From positions 124,001 to 188,000 of the forward strand of contig JAVBMV010000005.1 of the NCBI GenBank assembly GCA_031552145.1: 64,000 nucleotides of DNA, written 5' to 3'. Shown piece by piece: positions 57,201 through 62,472 of this stretch (the first letter of the stretch is position 1; each line of letters begins with the position of its first letter). A model generated the notes under the pieces. It saw only the letters and a program-made list of their open reading frames with translations. It was not told where the DNA came from and did no database searches. This stretch comes from JAVBMV01 sp031552145 (GTDB lineage Bacteria > Myxococcota > Myxococcia > Myxococcales > UBA5297). Both the position numbers and the translations under genes were made by a program.

Positions 57201-58952
57201 GGGAATACAGGAGGAGACAGGGCTGCGGTGGGCGCCCAGGCGGGTGTCCCCGCCGATGGTGCTGCTCCATTCAGGCGCGCTCAGTTGAATCAGCTCGGCC
57301 TCGTTGCAGGTCAAATGGGTCGCGGCCCGCATATGGGTAACGTCGAGCCGCAGCTGCAGCTGGCTCCCGCCCGTGGAGCTCCCCAGGCGCAGCCAGTAGG
57401 TGATCCCGGCCTTCAGGTCGGGGGCGAGCAAGGTGGTGTGCGTGGAGTTGGGCATCGAGGTACTGACGATGGCATCGGAGTTACAGAGGAGCTCCTGCAT
57501 GGAGGCACAGCCCGTCCCGATGGCGAGCGAGGGCTTCAGCGTCGCGCCCGCCGCCGTGACCGAGAAAGTGGCGCTCATGTCGGCGGCCGGGGTGAACCGA
57601 TAGAAGGTGTCTGGGCCCGAGAAGGCGCAGGCACTCGCGGCCTCGCTCGCGGTCATTCCCACCAAGGTCTCGTTGGGCAGGGAGGTTATGCGCCCTTCTC
57701 CGAGGGGCTGCGAGAGGAAACCCAACTCGCGCGCGCTCTCGCAGGTGTCGCCCGCGCGCCGCGGCAGGGGGCGGGCGGTGACGGTTACCCGCTGCTCCCC
57801 CGCGTTCATCGAGTAATAGCTGTCGATCCAGATGTAGACGTTGCCCGGACCAGCGAAGGGCACCTCGGCATGTGTCGCCGCGTAGGCGTCGGGCGAGGTG
57901 GAGCAGGCCAGCTCCGATTCGCGCGCGCTGCAAGTCGTTCGGATATGGATGACGGGTCTTCCAGGAACCGCTCCCTGGGGCGTTGCCGTGACGGAGAGTT
58001 CGCTCACCTCGTCCAAATAGAGTTCGTAGACCAGGTCGTTCCCGCCGCTGGTCCGATCGCAGGAGCCCCAGACGTCATCCAGGGCGTAGCGGGTGTCGGC
58101 GACAAACTCCACGCGACCATCGAGCAACGCCAGCTTCTCGGGGCGGAAGAACCCGCTGCCGAAGTCACAGGTGTCGTTGCTCCAGAGCGCCTCCGGATCG
58201 CGGCAGAGATTGTTGGTACAGACCTCGGGCGCCGCACAGGTCGTCTCACCGCTCAGATCGGTGCAGGTGAGGAGGCGCGTAACGCCGCATTGATCTCGCG
58301 CCTGGAGCGTGCCGCACTTCTTACCCAGGCGCTCGCAGATAAGCTCATCCGGCTCGTAGGGACAGTCGCACCGGTTGTTCTCATTACAGAACCAGGGCTC
58401 CGCGCCGCACCGCTCGCCGCAGTTGAAGTAGCGGATCTCCCCACAGCCGTCGGCGACGGCGCCGGCGCCGCACTCGACGCCCTCTTGCTCCATCGCGAGC
58501 TGACAGAGCGCGCCCGCGGGCTCGTCCGGCGCGCCCTCGCAGAAGCAGGTGTTGCTCTCGGCGTCACAGAGCTTTGGCTGTACGCAGGTGTCGGGACAGG
58601 AGATGAATCGCTCCTTGCCGCATCGATCGAATACCTGTCTCGAGCCGCAGGCGAGCTGCAGCTCGGTGCAGAGCTCGCTCTCGGTTTCGGGGCGGCAGAG
58701 GCAGAGCCCCTCGTCGCCGCAGCGCTCGCCCTCGGCACACTCGCCGCAGGAAATGCCGCACTTGAGGTCGAGTCCACACTTGCGTTCCCCGCAGTCGGGG
58801 ATGCAGCCATCGGTATCGCCAGGACCGGCATCAGCATCGGCGCCGAGGGCGTCGATGTCGCCCGCGTCGCGGCTGGCGCGCCCTACGACGCCGTCATCAC
58901 ACGACGCGAGCAAGAAGAGCAGGGGGACCGCGAGGAGCGTGAGTCTTTGCAT
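51288..58952 (-). CDS. Giant lipoprotein: Cys-rich head and about 16 PPC-like repeats
   Basis: A 2554-residue exported lipoprotein. The ATG at 58952 has AGAGGA six bases upstream; another ATG two codons earlier abuts that site. The signal ends in LLASC (Cys18) followed by Asp-Asp. An Asp/Ala linker and a cysteine-rich region (about residues 47-258, with repeats such as CGERKCGLDLKCG) lead to about sixteen tandem beta-sandwich units of 120-150 residues. Each starts like NDTC.xA and ends with a strand such as YYLWVDS..G..F.L, and resembles bacterial pre-peptidase C-terminal (PPC) domains. No peptidase or other enzyme domain is visible. It follows the FecR-like gene by 28 bases. A surface or periplasmic binding or adhesive role is inferred only. 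Confidence 0.8.
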   Translation of the reverse strand: MQRLTLLAVPLLFLLASCDDGVVGRASRDAGDIDALGADADAGPGDTDGCIPDCGERKCGLDLKCGISCGECAEGERCGDEGLCLCRPETESELCTELQLACGSRQVFDRCGKERFISCPDTCVQPKLCDAESNTCFCEGAPDEPAGALCQLAMEQEGVECGAGAVADGCGEIRYFNCGERCGAEPWFCNENNRCDCPYEPDELICERLGKKCGTLQARDQCGVTRLLTCTDLSGETTCAAPEVCTNNLCRDPEALWSNDTCDFGSGFFRPEKLALLDGRVEFVADTRYALDDVWGSCDRTSGGNDLVYELYLDEVSELSVTATPQGAVPGRPVIHIRTTCSARESELACSTSPDAYAATHAEVPFAGPGNVYIWIDSYYSMNAGEQRVTVTARPLPRRAGDTCESARELGFLSQPLGEGRITSLPNETLVGMTASEAASACAFSGPDTFYRFTPAADMSATFSVTAAGATLKPSLAIGTGCASMQELLCNSDAIVSTSMPNSTHTTLLAPDLKAGITYWLRLGSSTGGSQLQLRLDVTHMRAATHLTCNEAELIQLSAPEWSSTIGGDTRLGAHRSPVSSCIPVSTSDRELVYAIEVPTGSGARNLFVSLAAQPPTVASALLPALSLRSGCGAGSSELPRACARSSAYGEGVSLAAFGLVEGSIYYLQVDSTFGGHGYFDLTVSMPPRAPVPLNDTCAGADEGDEYQLLPDLTPGEETYAGSVSGTTFGASNARAVAQCESSGAEVAYRLQVETPSTLHARVSATSDGFQPTLYLLRSCADSAPAGASCGTRAGAHASLAMDLTQTGTYYLIVDGAHGTEGTFDLDYSIFPLISNLACGAEAALSVANGATTRVVSDTIAGGNQQTSSCRATGSGKELLWKLELQAGLPKDLLIRVIPLPGSAMVPGVSLRSECGSLAGKSERGCAAAEETGPLELTVERLDPAKPYYLWVESTPGMNGAFLLEVTSNDSPMAPNRTCASATHMTDWVATARGSRLSIEGDTNLSLHTDAARCASDASGPELFYKITLPFLANLSIELAPASGSELSPTLSVRRGCGPLDPDLTCQAGMPVGKLLSRMKAVSGQLFIFVDSRDTEAVGRFTLTVDALPAASPPQEDTCANAQELRMGPTPSRLLLPFESTENARDDYRGGCATAAQPHNGADIAYRIYLPDDGLLTARVHAKNATGAPPYLPALYLRTGDGCDGLVPDSEFACANALGELASASITAAGGAWYSLIVDGISESDGEYSLELTTELSAPVPNSCNVAVDLDELALLSSKTLYGNTQLATDVSRSSNLQIGDGADLVYRLRLTAPHTLSARLTFAETNGLALLYLRDGGCMSGPASDELLAVAGAAGGPALLTTTLEEGEYYLWVDSTRPLDGFFMLELSLGAPPAAPIAACNEVTTDQRLALHGNGTLEVEGSTFSGWHTTSGRECAGGSTHGNEALYRVTIPTDRPHALTARVERLPGAHAGFSPVLYLRTGCEQADTQLACVAAGESLRLPVASGTYYLYVDSYTPGGGPFKLNLELFDAASESCQQAAAVPFDAQGYARITGDSGAAKSDLDFTCAAPQSGTPGSIAGHDLAYRLIVPSGPAKSLRVALSLPYRDTSSAAIMVEPLEGTSCARAASPFPLCERREGSGKATLTWSSIPAGEYLVWLVPGLSEEAGPFIADFDLAEVLPPVHPLPPTPVQMTNATCLAAQELTLIEGRAMATGTLSSNNTMGVQCRAQAGFEAAYSVKVPGPGKLRASAIQLSGSFWAPALEIRSKCDQVGAAPQCVFSLDSSKALTTSLTISAAGEYFVWLDSGAGTTPASYALFVQFEEERSASALCSAPLPLPAFDSAGMTFATGSFEPGESGNSEGTCAAGPEHYYSFTLEYPSLVSAMVLGNDFNTMFVRSFGFGTLATPMVYLLSSCGAEPSSSACALGTNGRNEFTRMLAAGTHTIVVESPTAPAANKPLLYALAIGRRTESSSVLNDSCDGIVTALQPNGLGHVKYVERIGLENARNDLSSSSCGDTTGPDLLYRVDVPPNQTLSVTVKPITWGGLSAQFKPSLELRRDCASLPASLLKCSSANAAGETVTVATDTRGASSTTSIYIVVDSAAGATGEFELELQMLPIKNFAPNDHCGPLDNPGASATLLNFASNSTSSYGGTLSDASDNSAGSCGAMPGPDKVYKFVLEEASSLDLRLTAMGFEPALYVQATCGEQQSELQGACTLGTNGVASIDFSYVAPGVTYYLWVDALDKDATGTFWIDAITRSTSLTATPGGCRSLELPIDLTNADVTKLSKFSFTKSNWANTTSGGCAAMTGQDFAYAFTLSQPRQVTLEAIIPLELQVPDTFPSYYLRKESCDDERMSAEYGCLTGMLAPLVIPRLEPGTYYAFVDFPNLLPRGEQQLQITIRAPAASPPANDRCTGAIPLTAGTTVRGDTREASNSYSWGRGAAPGCGNLHYSNGYGPDLVYSHTTGSNPVPFTVKLTPIISGPVPWSAGLWIGSDCELATSCIGGSQEDDFEIQIERLTVSNPLPNHTYFIFVDGYGRGIGFPNAGAFDLLLTE
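51291..58180 (-). repeat. Tandem PPC-like protein repeats (about 16)
   Basis: Sixteen unit ends can be read in order from the N-terminus: VYIWIDS, TYWLRLG, IYYLQVDS, TYYLIVDG, PYYLWVES, LFIFVDS, WYSLIVDG, EYYLWVDS, TYYLYVDS, EYLVWLVP, EYFVWLDS, THTIVVES, SIYIVVDS, TYYLWVDA, TYYAFVDF and TYFIFVDG. Spacing is about 120-150 residues. Units have diverged at the DNA level, so this is an old expansion, not a recent tandem duplication. Confidence 0.8.
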
Positions 58953-58980
58953 GGTCATTCCTCTGAACGTGAGTGGTTTT

Positions 58981-60114
58981 TTAGGGTGCGCCGGGCGCGG
59001 CCACGGGTTCTCTTCCGCGCAGGGAGCGCTGCTCGCGCCCCATCGCAGCGATCTCATCGCTGCGCGGATCACTGGGGAAGCGCTTGACGAAGGCATCGCA
59101 CGTATCGGCCGCCTCGCCTCGGCGTGCCTCTTTGATCAGGAGTTCGATCTTCAGGAGCATCGCCTCGGGGGCGAGAAAGCTCTCCGAGAAGCGCTTCTCG
59201 AAGCGATGGGTGGCGTCAATCGCCGAGCGCCGCTCGCCCAGCTGACGATATTGAAGGGCGATCGCGAAGAGGGCGGTCTGTGCCGAGAGGCCGGTCTCGA
59301 GCGCCACCTGCTCCAGGCAGGCGATTCGCTCCATGGGGCTCTCCCGACCTTCGCAGCTCTTGAGACTGCGCCCCATGCTCTCCGCCGCCCGCGGAGGGTC
59401 TTTGGGAGAGGGGGCGGGTGCTGCATGTAGTTCGCTCTCGCCCCGGCGCGGGGCGGGTGGGAGCGACGAGATCTCGAATCGAGGGTCGTCCGAGCGCAGG
59501 CTCTCTCCGGCGTAGAGCTCCAGGGTCTGTTCTCTCAGTGTGATGCGCAGGTGCCCTTCGATGAGCGAGAGCTCCGAGCGCTCGGCGTCCACGCGCAGGT
59601 CGAAGCGGGTGCCGAGCACCGCGATCTCTAGGTGCGGGGTCCTTATTACGAGTGGGCGCTCCGGCGCCTGTGGCACGATCTCCGCGCGGAGCGCGCCGCC
59701 CGAGATTTCCAACAGACGCTCCTGCTTCCTCTCTTCGAACTTGGGCTGGCATGCGCCGAGTGTTTCGAGGAGGCCAATCCCCTCGAGCGACTGAAGCGCG
59801 AGCGCGCTGGCGGCCTCGGGCGCGAGCTGGGAGAAGGTCGCGGAGCGCGCGTCGTGGTTACCGTGGCTGTCGGGGCGATGGGCCAAGAGCAGCAACAGCG
59901 CGCTCGCCGCGAGCAGGGCCGCGGCCGAGAGCGGAACGACGAGGGCGCGCGGACGAGCCCACGCTTCGAGCAGCGCCTCGGGATGTGCTGGTGGCGCCCC
60001 CCAGGCGTTGCGCGTTTCGGCGATGGCCGAGGCCATGCGTGCTAGGGCGGCCTGGCGAGAGCGTCTCGCCCGTGCTCTGCGGTCTGGTCGCTGCGGAGGT
60101 TGGAGCTCAATCAT
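58981..60114 (-). CDS. FecR-like membrane anti-sigma/sensor protein with TPR-like tail
   Basis: A 377-residue single-pass membrane protein. A basic cytoplasmic N-terminus (1-56) is followed by one hydrophobic segment (about 57-78). A FecR domain follows, with RTPHLEIAVLGTRFDLRVD and SELSLIEGHLRI (about 155-195), and then an alpha-helical TPR-like C-terminus (about 290-365). FecR proteins hold ECF sigma factors and receive envelope signals. The ATG at 60114 overlaps the sigma factor stop (ATGA), and the giant lipoprotein gene follows after 28 bases, so the three genes form one transcript. The TPR-like tail could bind a periplasmic partner; that is inference. Confidence 0.83.
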   Translation of the reverse strand: MIELQPPQRPDRRARARRSRQAALARMASAIAETRNAWGAPPAHPEALLEAWARPRALVVPLSAAALLAASALLLLLAHRPDSHGNHDARSATFSQLAPEAASALALQSLEGIGLLETLGACQPKFEERKQERLLEISGGALRAEIVPQAPERPLVIRTPHLEIAVLGTRFDLRVDAERSELSLIEGHLRITLREQTLELYAGESLRSDDPRFEISSLPPAPRRGESELHAAPAPSPKDPPRAAESMGRSLKSCEGRESPMERIACLEQVALETGLSAQTALFAIALQYRQLGERRSAIDATHRFEKRFSESFLAPEAMLLKIELLIKEARRGEAADTCDAFVKRFPSDPRSDEIAAMGREQRSLRGREPVAAPGAP

Positions 60115-60680
60115 TTGGATCTCGTTGCTTCGGCGCGCTCCATCTCTTCGTAGAGCTGGAGGAGTCTCTTGCGCGCATGGAACCTGTGCTTGTAGACGGC
60201 CGGGGCGTCGCACCCGAGCGCCGCTGCCGCATCGCCGACGCTCAGGCCCTTCAGGTCGACCAGCAGAAAGGCGACGCGCCGTTTCTCTGGGAGTCGTTCG
60301 AGCAACTCGAGGAGCGTGGCGATCTCCTCGCGCCCCAATGCCAGTGCCTCCGGCGAGGGCCAGCTCTCCCGGGATGATGTGTAGTTCTCCAGGAAGAGCT
60401 TTTGGCGCAGCCAGCGCCGCCGTCTCGCGTTGACAGCGAGGCGCACGGCCAGCGCCGTCAAATAGCGTCTCATCTGAAGTTCGCTGTGAGCCTCTAGCTT
60501 CCTCAGCGCGATGAGGAAGACCTCCTGCGCGAGATCGGGTGCCTGATCGCCGAGGTTCTTGCCCAGCAGCTGGCGCAGCAGCGCTCGAACATAGGGCTCG
60601 TGCGCTTGGTAGAGCTGCTCGACGAGCCGCCTTCGAGGAGGCGACTCAATATGAGGGAGCGTGGCGGCGGAGCTCTTCAA
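60111..60680 (-). CDS. ECF-type RNA polymerase sigma factor
   Basis: A 189-residue extracytoplasmic-function sigma factor with only regions 2 and 4. Region 2 includes DLAQEVFLIALRKLEAH and the DNA-melting segment RRYLTALAVRLAVNARRRRW. Region 4 has LLERLPEKRRVAFLLVDLKG and the helix-turn-helix LSVGDAAAALGCDAPAVYKH. The only reachable start is TTG at 60680 with no ribosome site, so the N-terminus is uncertain by a few residues. It is coupled to the FecR-like gene. The likely target is its own operon, inferred from the arrangement. Confidence 0.85.
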   Translation of the reverse strand: MKSSAATLPHIESPPRRRLVEQLYQAHEPYVRALLRQLLGKNLGDQAPDLAQEVFLIALRKLEAHSELQMRRYLTALAVRLAVNARRRRWLRQKLFLENYTSSRESWPSPEALALGREEIATLLELLERLPEKRRVAFLLVDLKGLSVGDAAAALGCDAPAVYKHRFHARKRLLQLYEEMERAEATRSK

Positions 60681-60772
60681 GGGCGTGTGTGGGGCCGCGG
60701 GGAGGAGAGGGGACTGGGTTCGTCCAATAGTTGTCGCGAGCGCAAAAATTCTTCCACACGGAACTCCCGTGT
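60681..60772 (-). promoter_or_regulatory. Gap before the ECF gene: hairpin and possible ECF-like promoter
   Basis: On the minus strand, ACACGG/CCGTGT (60756-60772) forms a 6-bp hairpin followed after GGAAGA by ATTTTT, a weak terminator for the upstream gene. GGAAGAATTTTT followed 9-10 bases later by GACAAC is also reminiscent of an RpoE-type promoter (GGAA...GTC). Either reading is tentative. Confidence 0.3.
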
Positions 60773-61759
60773 TCAGAACGCTTCGAAGGCGAGACCCGCT
60801 TCGAGCGCGAAGCGGAGGGACTCGACGCGTAGGTGTCGCGCGACGCCCTCTACCCTAAATTCTTCGCTCTTCCAGAGCTGAGAGAGGGTGAGCGCCACGA
60901 GCGACTGGAGTGGTGTTTTGCCGCCGCCGCGTTCCCAGAGCGCCAGGCGCCAGCTGAGCGCACAGGTGAGCGCGGCGCCGGCGCGGTGCCGCACCATCTG
61001 GTCCGAGAAGCCCTGGGATGTGCCTCGCAGGAGATAGAAGGAGGGCCCCGCCTGCAACGCGAGCGTCGATCTGCCCGATTGGAGCAGCGTGCCGCGGAGG
61101 GCGGCAGAGAGCGTATAGAGCGAGGCCGAAACCTCGCCCGGTGTTACGTGGGCTGTGAGCGAGGGCTCGGTGGCGAGCATCAGCGCCGCGCCATAACGCG
61201 GCGAGAGGGGCCAATCTGCCCAGAACGAACCCTTGAAACTTGGGCTGTCGAGCGGGATAGCGCTGCCTAATCCAGCCAAAATCCCGACGAGCACCCCGGC
61301 CTCAGAGCGCTCCCTTGATTCGAATAAGTCCCGTTCCGCTCCGGGAAGGGGAAGGCGAGGATCGCTCGCCTCTGGCGCGGCCTCCTCGCTACGAGGCGGC
61401 GTTTCCGAGACCGCCCGCCGCGTGATGTCGCCCATCCAGGCGCGCACCATGTAGGCGATCGCCATGGGGAGCGCCTCGCATTCCGCGGGGCGAAAGGAGA
61501 GCGCGCGCTCGTAGTCGCGCCCGCTGCCCGTCAAGTGAACGACGAGGCGCGATGGATCGGGAGCGCGCACCCAGAGTTTCAGCCGTTCATCCGAACCCAA
61601 GAGCTCCAGCGCCCTCGCCTCTATCTCTCGGATGACCTGCGCTTCATTCTTGCAGCGGAGATGCTCCACCTGTACGCGTGGCTCCGCGTTCTCCGCGACC
61701 GCCCGCGTGGGTGCCAGCGCGGCGAAGAGGAGTAGCAGGTAGAGGAATGCGGAGCCCAT
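60773..61759 (-). CDS. Secreted beta-barrel-like protein of the ECF/FecR locus
   Basis: A 328-residue exported protein. The ATG at 61759 opens a signal peptide (MGSAFLYLLLLFAALAPT, cleavage near AVAE). The first 90 mature residues (RCKNEAQVIREIEARALELLG, and later FRPAECEALPMAIAYMV) match a two-cysteine N-terminal module I associate with Myxococcota secreted proteins. The remainder alternates hydrophobic and polar residues with many Gly and aromatic positions, ending in F, as in outer-membrane barrels. It precedes the sigma factor by 92 bases. It could be a surface sensor or a target of the system; neither is shown. Confidence 0.65.
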   Translation of the reverse strand: MGSAFLYLLLLFAALAPTRAVAENAEPRVQVEHLRCKNEAQVIREIEARALELLGSDERLKLWVRAPDPSRLVVHLTGSGRDYERALSFRPAECEALPMAIAYMVRAWMGDITRRAVSETPPRSEEAAPEASDPRLPLPGAERDLFESRERSEAGVLVGILAGLGSAIPLDSPSFKGSFWADWPLSPRYGAALMLATEPSLTAHVTPGEVSASLYTLSAALRGTLLQSGRSTLALQAGPSFYLLRGTSQGFSDQMVRHRAGAALTCALSWRLALWERGGGKTPLQSLVALTLSQLWKSEEFRVEGVARHLRVESLRFALEAGLAFEAF

Positions 61760-61792
61760 CGAGCTCCATTCAATACCTGAGCGGACCAAACA

Positions 61793-61822
61793 GAAAAAGG
61801 CGGGCCTCGTCTCAGGCCCGCC
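61793..61822 (-). terminator. Intrinsic terminator of tpx
   Basis: On the minus strand GGCGGGCCT pairs with AGGCCCGCC around a 6-base loop and is followed by TTTTT. It lies 40 bases after the tpx stop and separates tpx from the ECF locus. Confidence 0.88.
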
Positions 61823-61862
61823 TCTATCTGGGTGTGGAGGGGTGTATTTTGGGGGAGGCTCT

Positions 61863-62381
61863 CTAGGAGAGCGACTTCGCCACCTCGAGCGCCGCCTGGT
61901 AGTTGGGCTCGTGGACCGCGTCGCGGACATATTCGACGTGGCGGATGGTGTCCTTGCTGTCGATCACGAAGACGGCGCGGCACATCAGCCCGATGGAGGG
62001 GACGAAGACGCCGTGTGCCGTCGCGAAGTTGCGCGCCTTGAAGTCGGAGAGCGTCTGGACCTTCTCGATCCCCGCCGCCCCGCACCAGCGCTTTTGGGCA
62101 AAGGGGAGGTCCATCGAGCAGGCGTAGATGCCGAGGTTGCCGATCTTCGCGGCCTCTTGGTTGAAGCGCCGCACCTCCATGTCGCAAACGGCGGTGTCGA
62201 GCGAGGGAACGGAGAGGAGGACCCTCGTCTTGCCGGCCAGCTCCTGGCCGCTGACTGCCTTCAGGTCGTTGGCCGCGACGACGAAGTCGCTTGGGGCCTT
62301 GTCGCCCACCTTGAGCTCGGGCCCCTCGACATCGACGGGGTTGCCCTTCCAGTTGATCGCGTTCTTTCTAAGCTGTGCCAT
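61863..62381 (-). CDS. tpx: Thiol peroxidase (atypical 2-Cys peroxiredoxin)
   Basis: Reduces lipid and other hydroperoxides using thioredoxin. It has 172 residues, normal. The peroxidatic motif SLDTAVCDMEVRRF (C66) and the resolving cysteine in DLPFAQKRWCG (C100) are intact; a third Cys at 88 replaces the usual residue before DLPF. AAGGAG lies upstream of the ATG. Its terminator is the next element downstream. It lies 91 bases after alaS on the same strand. Confidence 0.94.
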   Translation of the reverse strand: MAQLRKNAINWKGNPVDVEGPELKVGDKAPSDFVVAANDLKAVSGQELAGKTRVLLSVPSLDTAVCDMEVRRFNQEAAKIGNLGIYACSMDLPFAQKRWCGAAGIEKVQTLSDFKARNFATAHGVFVPSIGLMCRAVFVIDSKDTIRHVEYVRDAVHEPNYQAALEVAKSLS

Positions 62382-62472
62382 GGTCTCTCATCTCCTTGAG
62401 CGGTGGGGTCTCTCTTCGGCTCGTTGGATGTCTGAAGCCCAGTTTCGTTGCGCTGAACGCCGTCAGCACCGC

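Noticed and set aside
51288..58952. The giant lipoprotein as a secreted protease or toxin
   Set aside because: PPC domains often accompany proteases, but no catalytic triad, metal motif or toxin domain is visible.
56001..59087. A 1028-residue plus-strand frame opposite the giant lipoprotein
   Set aside because: Ala/Gly/Arg-rich shadow of the repeat-coding strand without motifs; the minus-strand gene has a signal peptide, lipobox and repeats.
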